A DNA stretch of 64,000 bases, from positions 8,343,501 through 8,407,500 of the forward strand of contig NC_052474.1 in NCBI RefSeq assembly GCF_009730915.1. The letters run 5' to 3'. Source of the stretch: Dioscorea cayenensis subsp. rotundata (Eukaryota > Streptophyta > Magnoliopsida > Dioscoreales > Dioscoreaceae). The notes below the pieces were generated by a model, which did no database searches, was not told the DNA's origin, and worked only from the letters and a program-made list of their open reading frames with translations. Made by a program: the position numbers and the translations under genes. Of this stretch, positions 24,493 to 34,732 are shown piece after piece. Positions within the stretch are counted from its first letter, which is position 1; each line of letters opens with the position of its first letter.

Positions 24493-25028
24493 AAATTCAA
24501 AAACAATGCTTGTGTCTCAAGTTCAATCCTTGCCAAAAACTTTTTTTCCCCTTTTTGTATAAAATTTAATAATTATTAAAAAAAAATATTTAAGATAATT
24601 TCAAAAAAATTGCATTATTAAAAAATTTTAAAGTTGCTAATTTATTTTGTTAAATGTTCATTATTAAATGTTGTTGGCAATGTTTTTAAAACCAATATTA
24701 TTTGATATGGGACTAAATTTTAATTTTTCCTAGGATCATTTTATAGTACATTACATCAATGAAATTATGTCGATTTTATATAATTATATTTTTTTTATAA
24801 ATAATTTGATATAAATTATATTTTGTTTAAATAATTTCAATAATGGAGATGATTAATAAATTTAAAAACAATAGATTTTAATATTGAATGATGAATATTT
24901 TCTCTATGTTAATAACAATTAAAGTAAATAAAATAATATTAAATACAAAATGATTGGATCAAGAGGAGCATACACATAGATTATAAGAAAAATTGAAAAA
25001 TAAAAATTGTTAGAGATTTATAGTTTTA

Positions 25029-25217
25029 GCCAACGTCCATTTGGTCTATTGGCATCGGGTCTCTTGCGTAGGGTGTTCGCCTCGAGTGTTGAGCGCAGCT
25101 CCCCTAGTTTGATCCCCATCTCGCATAAGGTGAGGGCACGGTTCGGTGGTGAGTGCTGCTCTCCCACGTGTTCGTTCCTGGGTTCCGACGCTTGTCGTCT
25201 TTCTCAAAAAAAAAAAA
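25029..25217 (+). mobile_element. tRNA-derived SINE with A-tail and perfect 11-bp TSD
   Basis: The body has a tRNA-like Pol III B-box (GTTTGATCCCC at 25107-25117) and an A-box-like TGGTCTATTGGCATCGGG upstream. It ends in a TTCTC plus A12 tail. The target duplication TTATAGTTTTA is perfect at 25018-25028 and 25218-25228. This supports a full-length, fairly recent insertion. Confidence 0.8.
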
Positions 25218-25960
25218 TTATAGTTTTATTATTTTTCAAAAAAGACTAAAGGGTCTAGTGGTTAACTTGCTGCAAAAATTAAATGAGGTTATTTATTTAT
25301 AATTTTTTCTCTTTTTATTTAGATCAAAATTATCATCTATTTATCTATCCATTACAATTGAGATTGACTTTTGTTCTTAAATTTAGTTTTGAATTCTAAA
25401 AGTTGCTATCGTTGTACTCATTATGTTGTTATTAAATAAAAAAATTATTAGACGGAAGGTTTTTCAACATAGAACACCAAAATATATTTTATAATTAATC
25501 AAAATAAATATAGTGTGAGTTTCATCAAGTACTAGTGTTTAAAATATTGAAATTGATATTTATATGAGCTTAAACAAATGGAAAGTGCACAAATAAAGTC
25601 AACATTCTATCTATATAAATACTTTTCCTTTTAGAGTACCAAATTAAGTTATTGCTTGAGTATCAAAATAAGGTCATGTGTTCAAATCCCGAACAATACA
25701 ATAACCAATAATTTTTAATAAAAATAAAAATTTTAAAATTTTAAAAAATGAATCAACCTGCCGGGCTACGGATTTGAAATTCCTTAATCCGTAACCGGGC
25801 CCGCTACACTGCAGGCTGGTTATGGGTTACCGGCCCGGCCTGCCGATTCAGTTGAACAGGCGGGTTTGGCCGGGCCGGGCCAAAAGTCGGCCTTTTCCCT
25901 CCTCTAGTCAAGAGTATTCTCGAAAGAGTTGTCATGTCCATCCAACGGTCAGATTACGAA

Positions 25961-27443
25961 ATGGCGCAGATCCGACGGTTCATGTTCTTCTTCGTTCCCG
26001 CTTGCCTCCTCGCCTCGCCGCCGGCGATGCTCATGGCTTTCTCTCTCGTCGGAGTCTCCCCGCAAGGTACTCCCTTTTTCCTTCTTCTCGAAACCCTAAC
26101 CATTGGTATTGGATTCGTCGATCGATCCCCTCCTCCTTCTCCAGATGCGAAGTACTATGAAGGGACGGTGATCAAGTGCAGGGATGGATCCAAGACCTTT
26201 GGAAAGGATCGGCTCAATGATGGTTATTGCGATTGTTCTGATGGTACTGACGAGCCAGGTCTGTTGCAAAATTAAGCACTTTCATTTGATTTAGTGTTTG
26301 TATTTTGGTTTTTAGCATTCATGTATGCTTTGGATTTATCCCCCCCCCTTTTTTTTTGGTAATATTATTGATGCGCAATATCTTTGACTTAAGGAATTGA
26401 AATCTTTGATGCTATTTGATAGTTTGCGCAATGAATTTGCTTGCAAAGATTTATGAGTAAAGGAAAATTTTATCAAAATTTAGCTGAATTTTCATCAATA
26501 TTCTTCGATAATATGTTTGGCCTGTTACAATTTGCTTGAAAATTTAGCTAAATTTTCATGAATACTCTGGAATAATGTGTTTGCCATGTCACTATTGACT
26601 TCAAAACTCAAGATAAATTTTCACCAATACTCCTCAATGATATGTTTCTCATATTACAATCGACTTCAAACTTTAGTATGTTTTTCATGTTACAATCGAC
26701 TTCAAAGTTCAGCTAAATGTGCGCCAATAATCTGCAAAAGTATGTTTGTCATGTTACAAAAAAATTAGCTAAATTTTCATCAATATTGTGAAAAAAAAAA
26801 TTGTTGTCATGTTACAATTGACTTAATATTTGATGATATTGTGTTGCAGGAACTTCTGCCTGTCCTGAAGGCAGATTTTATTGTAAAAATTTAGGGGATG
26901 CACCTCGCATTTTGTTTTCTTCTCAAGTAAATGATCGCATCTGTGGTATATATATTTGACAGAAGACATTATTTTCCTTGTATGCTTTTCTTTTTGGCAC
27001 TTGTTTGTTTCTTGTTTATCAGCACTTCATTTTATTAAGTGGCAGTGATTGTATTTTTTCAGATTGTTGTGATGGAAGTGATGAGTATGAAAGTGGACTT
27101 AATTGTCCTAACATATGCCACAAAAATGGGAATTTCTTGGGCGAGAGAAATATCAATGAATTAAATTCAATGAATTTTGAACATCATACTACACAGGGTA
27201 GGAAATCTAGATTTGATATGGAGGATCTTATGGAAAAGTTCGAAGGTACTTTCTTTGCTAAGATATAAAAGCAATATGTCACAGCTGACAATTGTTCATT
27301 TGACTAGTATTTGGTGTTTGTGTGCAGGACTAAAACTCCTTATCATTTTAGAGTTAGCCTTTGTTGTGTGTCTGGCAGCCTTCTGTATTCAATATCAACG
27401 CAGAAGATCTCATAGGAGATTCTGTTTGAGAAGGAATCAGTAA
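25961..27443 (+). CDS. Glucosidase II beta-subunit-like (PRKCSH N-domain) membrane protein
   Basis: Five exons, all phase 1, join in frame: 25961-26066, 26145-26258, 26850-26945, 27063-27245 and 27328-27443, giving 204 aa. An N-terminal hydrophobic signal ([20 protein letters not shown]) precedes two Cys-rich LDL-A-like modules ([15 protein letters not shown] and [17 protein letters not shown]), as in the GII-beta N-terminus. Near the C-terminus is one membrane segment ([18 protein letters not shown]) followed by a basic tail. Full GII-beta is much longer (catalytic-subunit partner in ER N-glycan trimming); short plant paralogues like Arabidopsis At2g42390 match this length. An in-frame upstream ATG at 25934 would add 9 residues. 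Function of the short form is not established. A hAT element ends 54 bp upstream. Confidence 0.85.
26420..26838 (+). repeat. Intronic minisatellite, about six 64-bp units
   Basis: Within the second intron of the PRKCSH-like gene, units begin TATGTTTGTCATGTTACAAT and contain TTAGCTAAATTTTCATCAAT. Starts are near 26512, 26576, 26641 (short), 26677, 26741 and 26801, with a diverged copy before 26512. The array stops 11 bp before the acceptor at 26849. Confidence 0.8.
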
Positions 27444-27444
27444 G

Positions 27445-27536
27445 TTCATGCATTCTCAATATTCTGAGTTATGTTTATGAGAAACCTTGATTCATGCATT
27501 CTCAATATTCTGAGTTATGTTTATGAGAAACCTTGA
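27445..27536 (+). repeat. Perfect 46-bp tandem duplication just after a stop codon
   Basis: Two identical 46-bp units (27445-27490, 27491-27536), beginning TTCATGCATTCTCAATATTC, start one base after the PRKCSH-like TAA, so they lie in its 3' UTR. Perfect identity suggests a recent event or an assembly artefact. Confidence 0.9.
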
Positions 27537-27968
27537 TTAAATTTTGTTTCCAGCAATGTATTAGCAATGAAAGAAAACTAGAAACTGTTAGGAGATGGCT
27601 ATACCGTTTTTGTATTTTCTACTAGATTAATTATGCAGATATAAGTTATGGTATAGGACAATTGCAAACATGGCTTTGGAACAAAGAAAGAAGTTGAAGT
27701 TCAATTTGTGCCCCTTGGCTAGGTTGTATCAACTTATGTTCTAAATTGCATAAACAACAATTTATGAGAAAGTACTTAACGATGTGAAAAGAAGAATTAT
27801 GATACTTTTTTTTTAAAATGATTTATAGATTTACTTACAATAAATTGTACCAATTGCAGTATCTAATCAAAGTTATCCACATATTTATCATGAATTCCCA
27901 AATTAGGATTTGTAAATTACAACTAGATTAATTACTATTCTGCCTTCAAATTTGATTCCTTGTCTTGT

Positions 27969-28775
27969 TCACAAAGACGACATGAAATGTTCTAAATACT
28001 CATTCCCAAGGTCATATAATTCCACTAATTCTTTCTGATTGCTGACCTCCTCTTCTATGCAATTCATTTTCTTCTGTTGAGGTCCCTTAGCTACAATTTC
28101 ATCTTTGGTATCAAACTCCCTAGTTTTTCTTTTTTGTGCATTATAAGATCTCCCATATACATTTGAAATAGAGAGACGAACCGTCTGTTCAAAGCAAGTT
28201 CTTTCAAGAGCCTCTGTTACCAACTCCAGAGGGAAATTAAGGTAAGTCTGTGGGCCTCTCATTTTCAAAGCAGCCTTGTCATACGCCAACGCAGCTTCTT
28301 CAGCAGTACTAAAGGTTCCAAGCCAAACACGAGTACCTTTCCTTGCTGTGTCCCTTATCTCTGCTGCAAACTTACCCCATGGTCGCCTTCGTACTCCTCG
28401 GTAATGTCTTGTAGCTTCCTTTTCTAGTCTCAATGGTTTTGATTTGAGACTTACACAGTCACTGCTTCCAGAATTACATTGATGACTAGTTTTATGGCCA
28501 TCCTGATGAATAATATCATCCAGCAATTCTTCCCATGATTCAGCTCCCATAGATATCCATCTCCCAAGCCTCGGAAGTCGTTGCAATGTTCTTGGAATAT
28601 GAACTTCCCCTTTGAGTTGGGGCAACCCCTCCCGTTCTCTATAATTTGTTGACATCTTGTTTGATTCTTCATAATACCCCTTTGGTGGAGCATTGCCTGT
28701 GATGTAGCTAGCCCACATATCTTCTAATAGAGTGTCTGATGTTTCAGACCTCTCTACTTGAACCTGAATGGCCAT
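27969..28775 (-). CDS. AP2/ERF-domain transcription factor (ERF subfamily)
   Basis: Single-exon gene, 268 aa from the ATG at 28775. One AP2 domain at about residues 124-182 ([52 protein letters not shown]). The Ala and Asp of AAEIRD are the ERF-subfamily positions that favour GCC-box binding; group IX-like by sequence style (inference). The N-terminal half has acidic [15 protein letters not shown] segments and the C-terminus is acidic ([16 protein letters not shown]), a likely activation region. The reading frame is open to an earlier ATG at 28868, but that lies upstream of a TATA box (28835-28842), so 28775 is preferred. It is convergent with the PRKCSH-like gene. Confidence 0.93.
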   Translation of the reverse strand: MAIQVQVERSETSDTLLEDMWASYITGNAPPKGYYEESNKMSTNYREREGLPQLKGEVHIPRTLQRLPRLGRWISMGAESWEELLDDIIHQDGHKTSHQCNSGSSDCVSLKSKPLRLEKEATRHYRGVRRRPWGKFAAEIRDTARKGTRVWLGTFSTAEEAALAYDKAALKMRGPQTYLNFPLELVTEALERTCFEQTVRLSISNVYGRSYNAQKRKTREFDTKDEIVAKGPQQKKMNCIEEEVSNQKELVELYDLGNEYLEHFMSSL

Positions 28776-28834
28776 AGTGGCTGGCAGATAGCATGAACTG
28801 AGAGAGAGGGGTTTAGGAAGGGAGTTTTTTGGGG

Positions 28835-28842
28835 TATATATA
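28835..28842 (-). promoter_or_regulatory. TATA box of the ERF gene
   Basis: Minus-strand TTTATATATACCCC. A start about 30 bp downstream falls near 28805-28810, in a CTCTCTCTCAG stretch, leaving a leader of about 35 nt before the ATG at 28775. Confidence 0.65.
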
Positions 28843-28889
28843 AATTTGCCAGCATTTGAACAGCTCAAAATTGTGGCTTACAGGGAAAC

Positions 28890-30560
28890 CTGTGAGAAAC
28901 TTGACTTTCAAAGAACTTGCCACATTATTTGACTAAATATTCGATCTAAGTTTATCATGGAAATTTTTACCGAATGGAGTTGACTTCTGTTATCGCAACA
29001 ACCTTTTTCTTGTTTTTTTTTTATTCAGGTCTGAGTGTTTATTGTGGAATTGTGAGGACATTAATTGATCAATTGCCTACTTTCCATTCTGTCAATATGA
29101 TCACTGTATTATATTTCTTTCTTCCAAATCGCTTTCTTCAACATATTGAAGTCAGAGATACTCTTTTCATTTTCCTATTCACACTTAATTTCATACCTCC
29201 CCGCTTATAATATCTCACGTATGAAGTTTTAGAATGAATGCATTTGATTAGAGTGTGCAATAATCTCTTATCTATGTCAAATGTATCTGTAGTTTTTAAT
29301 TCTTTTGGTTGACTCTGATCTGTATCTTTTTCTATAAATCACCAACTTAGATTTGAAGTCATACATGAGAATGTCCCTCACACATTCATTGCTTCATCAG
29401 GTTATATAGATCAGAGATTGTGTTATGATGTCAGAGTGTGAAATATTATCTTCTTACAAGTTGCTGCCATTAGAAGGGAGCTCAAGATTCAAGCTACCGA
29501 TTTTTCCATAATCCAATGCAACCACTTCCAGCAAAATTGAAGAAGTAGACTATACTTCCAAGTTTGGCTTTTGATATTATACACACAATTTAATTCTTGT
29601 AGTTGCAGGAAAATGCAGCATAATGAAATCTTCGCAAGTTGCTTCGATTTGGGACTATTATAGAGAATGCTCGGAGAATTTGTATCTTTTCACTTGTTTA
29701 AAAAGCTTTGTGATTGTGTGATTAGCAAGGAAATCAGGGAAGAAATCTTTGAATGTGGATGCCTTCTTTGCAAGCTATGAATGCTGCTCAATATGAAGTT
29801 TATGTTTATCTTCTTTTCTATTCAATCTTAATATGAAGTTTAATGGTAATATGATGCAGTATTTATCATGATACGTTCATGGTCATTCTTGACATTTTTA
29901 CAAATTCACCCTTGTGAAAAATTGATAATTGCTGACAAATCTATAAATTAATGAGTGAAATTTAGTACTTTTTGAGTGTAAAATTTTAAACACTTGCATT
30001 ATAATTTTTATTTATCAATTTAACAGTAATGAGAGCCTTTTGAGTAAATATAAAAGAATCTGAAATATTAAGACACTCTTCAAATAATATATTTGGGGTG
30101 AATTATATATATTTTTATTTTCTGAAATTTTTTAATTGTCAAATAATTCTTATCTTTTTATTCAATTTTTAATTGTTGCTGATGATTTTCAGTCATTTTT
30201 TTTTCTAAAATTTCATTCTTAACATTGTCACCCAAAAAAATCATTCTTATTCTCTTTTTATGGGAAAAAAAGTCATGAATTCCGCCACATGCACAAAAAA
30301 TATCATTTTACAAATTTAAAAATAGGGAAAATTACTTACAAGTCTCTAAGAAATTTTAAACTTCCCGTTTAGTCCTTCTGACGTTTCCATATTTTATTAG
30401 GTCTCTCATTTTTCAGTCAAATTTCTTTTAGTCCTTGGTGTTAATTCCGCCAGTTAAGTGGATATGAAAGTCACAAATGCCCATGTGAGATGAAAAAGTA
30501 AAAGGTGGATAGAGTTTTCTCTTCAAGTCATGTCACATTAAATGTGATTATGGTCATATC
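28890..30560. other. Intergenic DNA, no gene seen
   Basis: AT-rich. The first few hundred bases are the ERF gene's upstream region. No ORF with family features and no clear transposon ends. Confidence 0.5.
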
Positions 30561-30614
30561 TTGTTTGAAGCTTCTCTTTTAGACTTTTGTCTTTTTCACT
30601 CCTCATTCTTCTTC

Positions 30615-30673
30615 AACTTCTTCTTTTTCATCTTGTTTGGGTTGCTAGTGGAGAATATCAACACGTAAGCTTC

Positions 30674-30706
<33 letters not shown>

Positions 30707-30960
30707 TTTTCTTCTTCTTCTTCTTCTTCTTCTTCTTCTTCTTCTTTCATGCTTTCATGGATGTGGAATCTTACAAGTTTTTTGAAATTTCATGCTGGTG
30801 GAGAATAACTTCTTCTTTTTCATCTTGTTTAGGTTGCCGGTGAAGAATATCAACACGTAAGTTTGTTCTCTTATTTCTTCTTCTTCTTCTTCTTCTTCTT
30901 CTTCTTCTTCATGCTTTCGTGGATGTGGAATCTTACAAACTTTTTGAAATTTCATGTAGG
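30615..30960 (+). repeat. Tandem duplication containing (GTT)n and (CTT)n microsatellites
   Basis: Unit 1 (30615-30806) and unit 2 (30807-30960) both start AACTTCTTCTTTTTCATCTT and share GAGAATATCAACACGTAAG, a CTT array and CATGCTTTC(A/G)TGGATGTGG. Unit 1 also has (GTT)10 at about 30675-30704. CTT arrays are at 30711-30745 and about 30876-30909. Confidence 0.85.
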
Positions 30961-31319
30961 TGTCATAAACAATGGAAACTTTCTGTATTGTGGCGCGATA
31001 GAAAGGAGAATGGACGTGTACTTTAATTCACGGTCTTAAGCTCATGGGAGGCAATTATGGGTGAGATATGAACGTGTTGGGCCCTGGAAGTTTCTCAAGT
31101 GAGAGTGAAGCTCGTGATATCTGACTCATACAAAACACTTTGCCCAATTAAGTCTAACACGGACTTTCACGCATGTTTCATATATACCATACATTCAACA
31201 AATTTGTCGTGAATATCACCATCGAGGAAGTGAGTAGGTCTGCGGATGAAAACTCGGACTCTTTGATTCCATCATAATATAACAATGACTGCTATTATTG
31301 ATTACTTTTCATTTATGTG

Positions 31320-31479
31320 TTCCTGCGTATTAGATGTCTTTCCCATGTATTACAATCATTCCATGTGTATTATTAGCTTTTCTTGTATATTACAATTATT
31401 TCCTGTGTATTATTATTGTTTCTTGTGTATTAAATATGTTTCCTATGTATTAATTTACGTTCATGTGTAATTTGTGTGA
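31320..31479 (+). repeat. Eight tandem copies of a 20-bp unit
   Basis: Period of 20 bp with consensus TTCCTGTGTATTA followed by a variable AT-rich heptamer; examples at 31400 (TTCCTGTGTATTATTATTGT) and 31420. Confidence 0.75.
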
Positions 31480-31609
31480 TTTCTGTTTATTGCCATGCAA
31501 GGAGTTTTTCTCGGACAACATGAACCCCAATGGAGATACTTTTCTCTCTTAACATCCTCCTTCTAGGGCGCTTAGTATTGCTGGGTGTTCCCAAACATAT
31601 GATTGGTCG

Positions 31610-31864
31610 ACATTCAAAAGTAGGTCAATGGCTAATTATTCACCAGTATAGGTTTGACCGACCTATTTTGTGCTAAGTACTGACAGGTGCACTTTTCATT
31701 GTCCTACTTTGTGGTAATTATTAACCGGTGCAGGTTTGACGGTCCTACTTTATGCTAATTACTAACAGTGTAGGTTTGACCATCCTACTTTGTACTAAGT
31801 ACTTGCTGTTGTAGATTTAACCATCCTATTTTGTACAAATTAATTACCGGTGCAAATTTGACTG
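31610..31864 (+). repeat. Tandem array, about six copies of a 40-41 bp unit
   Basis: Units start near 31651, 31692, 31733, 31773 and 31814 with GGTTTGACC(A/G)TCCTACTTTG, and end in CCGGTGCA or a variant. A diverged copy precedes at about 31610. Confidence 0.85.
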
Positions 31865-31913
31865 TTTTATTTCTAATATTTTTTTCGGGATTCATGGTTT
31901 TTTTTAAAAACAT

Positions 31914-31915
<2 letters not shown>

Positions 31916-31948
<33 letters not shown>
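31916..31948. repeat. (AT)n microsatellite
   Basis: About 16 AT units just after the 40-bp array. Confidence 0.95.
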
Positions 31949-31950
<2 letters not shown>

Positions 31951-32044
31951 ACCATTATTTTTTAATTAAAAAATAATTATATAAAAAGAATATTTTTAAA
32001 ACTTAACAGCAACTGCATGCAACAATTTGAATTTTTTTATAATT

Positions 32045-32265
32045 AAAAAAAATGGAAAAACAGTTGTTAATCTCTCGTTTTCATTTTTTTATTAAAAAAA
32101 TTACAAAATTTTGAAAACAGAAGAATTTCTTCGATTTTCAAAAATTTTTAATTATAAAAATAAAAAAATGGGAAGAAACTCTCCCGTTTTTCTATATTTT
32201 AAAATAAAAAAAAATAAAAAAACTGAAAATAGAAAAAGTTTTTCCATTTTTCACTCATGTATGTA
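32045..32265. repeat. Series of four short interrupted palindromes in AT-rich DNA
   Basis: Four modules of 30-35 bp, spaced about 55-60 bp apart, each an imperfect palindrome with a purine left half and pyrimidine right half. Examples are GGGAAGAAACTCTCCCG near 32169 and GAAAAAGTTTTTCC near 32232. Between them are A/T runs. Confidence 0.45.
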
Positions 32266-32339
32266 TTTTGGTAAATAATCTCAAACATGTCTAATTTAGT
32301 AAATATTTTTTTTTATAATATTTAAAAAAAAAAACCCAC

Positions 32340-33600
32340 AATATGAAGGATACAAAGGACACTTTGTATTTAGAAAATGCTGAAATGGATTGTCCGTCCA
32401 CAGATTAAGAGGAGTTAAGGTGCTTTGACCAAGTCCAGTATTGATGGCAGTTCCCCATGATTAGTGGTATGTACCTTATGGAGTCCTCCAATTTGGTTCT
32501 TTCTTTTAAAACCTTCCATTACAGTGTTTTTGATAGAATCAATTCTTTTTAATGTTCACTGCGTTTAAATTATTATATTTAATATAATATTCTGAAACCT
32601 TAAGAACATTAAATGCAACAAGATAAATAAATAAATAAATGTTACCCTCTACGGAGGGAATTTTGAGGGAACCAAACCATCAACCTCAGTACTTCATCAC
32701 GTAATTTTTCTCCCTAATTTTTAATTAAAAAAATACGAAATAAAACAAAAAAACAAAAAAAACCCATCTCCATCAATCTCTGCTGTCTTGATTACTTCCA
32801 GAACATCAATTTCGATTTTTTTAAAATAAAAATAAAATTAATTAAAAAAATCAATCCGAGGATAATAAATGTCTGGTGGAGCTATGTCCTGCCACGTCAT
32901 CAGACAGCCACCTATGAACCTGCTGCCGAGCTATCACCATCCTTAACAAGCGAAGGCGCACATCCAGTGGATATCTTTCCTTCAACTTGCCCCGGCCCCG
33001 GTAACCTCACCGCGAAGACGCCGACCCTAAAGCGTCGATATTTTTTCACTACTCCGAGGCTCCAAAACCATAAAATTATTACAATAATAAACCAACACGG
33101 TTACGTGGCGCACATGCGGCGCTTTTTCGTTTTATTTAATTGTTCTTTTTTATTTTCAAATTAGTCCCTGTCTTTAAATAATATTTTTTTATAAAACAAA
33201 TAAACTTTTTTTATTTTTTTCGAAAGTGACCATCACTAACTATATATATAAGGAATTAATCATCTAAGTTGTGCACTCTCAATTGGGGACTAGAGGTTTG
33301 AGTTATGAACTCATACCCATAACTAATAATCTTGATCATTATTATTTTAATAAATCTTAAATTCAAGATTTTTTTATTATCGCACTTTTATTTTTTACAA
33401 TAAAACCAAATACCACTAAATATGGGTTGTTTAGTAGTTAAACTCAAGCATTATTTTCATGCGAACTTGATTGATTTAGATATATTATTGAAAGCTAGTA
33501 GCTCTAATTCGACCTTATTTTATAGATATAAATATAAAAAATATTTGGGGGTTTTTTGCAAAATGGAAAATATTAAATTAAGAAATTAAAAAAAGGGGGA
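32340..33600 (+). promoter_or_regulatory. Upstream region of the PCH1-like gene with ACGT-core sites
   Basis: Mixed sequence without coding evidence. Two ACGT-core motifs of the bZIP-binding kind stand out: CCACGTCATC (32892-32901) and TTACGTGGCG (33101-33110). The leader exon is predicted to begin shortly before 33619. Whether the sites act is unknown. Confidence 0.35.
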
Positions 33601-33759
33601 AAAATATCTGGTCTGAGAATGGCCTCGTCGACAAGCTCAATGTCCTCCTCGGAGAAATATAAATGTCTGACAAACCAGCAGTTCAATGTCATTCAAAGAA
33701 TTACTTTGTGGAGGTTCTTCTTCTGGAGCTGGATCCTTCATCGCTCTTTTGTCTTGGAG
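33600..33759 (+). promoter_or_regulatory. First exon of the PCH1-like gene: uORF or N-terminal extension
   Basis: An ATG at 33619 opens 47 codons (MASSTSSMSSSEKYK at its start) ending exactly at a strong donor (TTGGAG/GTGAGC at 33759/33760). If spliced to the acceptor after ACCAG (about 34690), the next codon is TAG and this is a 47-codon upstream ORF. If spliced to AAAG/ATCGGC at 34726, it is in frame with the main ATG at 34733 and would extend the protein by 49 residues. Confidence 0.5.
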
Positions 33760-34732
33760 GTGAGCTTGTTCTCTTCTTTTTCTCCTTTCTTTTCTGAACA
33801 ATTTGGTTGTGGTTTTTTCTTTTTTGATTGATTTTAGTTCAGGAATGAAAAAGGAAAATTTTGTAGTCTTTTTGGGTTAGATCTTGAATAGATGAAGAAA
33901 GTTTTGAGCTTGTGATTTGTTGTTTGTTGTTTGGATGTGAAATGTTTGGTTGTAATGTCTCTCTTTCTTTTGAGGTATTATGGTGACATGGTTAGGTTTT
34001 TGCTTGTAAGTATGAGGGCAGCGATGAAAAGAAGGAAAAGAAAAAAAAAAAGAAAAATCTGATTTTTAGGATGAAAGAAGATGTCTTTTTGTGTATTGAA
34101 TTCTCGACCAGTTTGTTTGCGAAGTTACAAGTGAAGAAACAGAGAGAAAGATGAAGAATTAAAGTAGGAAAGAAGGGAGAGGAAGATTAGATTCCTCTTT
34201 TTGGCTTCATGAATTTCTGCATCTCATTCAATCTTGCTTTCTAAGTAGTGTTTGGATTTGAAGAGTGAAATGAATTATGAGTAGTAGGCGGTGTTGATAG
34301 TTTTGAGTTTCAATCATTTTTATGTGAAAAATGGTTACATGAGAAGTCCTTGTAGTTTATAGGTTCCCTGTTGCTTCCTTTTCATTTATCGGATAAAAAA
34401 CACAGGTTCCATGTTCCTTCTTATTCATTTTATCTGAGAAAAAACACCGTTCGAAAGATATTTCCAACGAAGTTGGACATTTGATCTATAAGAGCAACAC
34501 TATCTCTTTCAGAATTGCTTGTTTTACAGGATTGTTCTATATCTCTTGACAGTAGCTATACATGTGAAAACTTAATTGTCTAATGCTATAATCTGCATAT
34601 TTATTGAGCTACTGAGGAATTATATGATGAAAAGATTTACTGGATTTATGCATTACCATTGCTGTTGTATTGTTACTGGCAAATACCAGTAGGTGTGAGA
34701 AAAGATTGCTTTCGCTTCTCTGAAAGATCGGC

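Larger units (their letters stand above)
23390..25906. mobile_element. Non-autonomous hAT element (2.5 kb) with 8-bp TSD
   Basis: Termini are TAGAGGGGGGCACGGGCC (left) and, inverted on the right, TAGAGGAGGGAAAAGGCC. The target duplication GTCAAGAG is perfect at 23382-23389 and 25907-25914. Both ends are rich in CCGGGCC/GGCCCGG (23395-23600 and 25755-25890), a subterminal-repeat style typical of hAT elements; the middle is AT-rich. No transposase is present. A MITE-like element and a SINE are nested inside. Confidence 0.85.

Noticed and set aside
30755..30955. Minus-strand ORF with a poly-Glu run
   Set aside because: The Glu run is the (CTT)n microsatellite read backwards.
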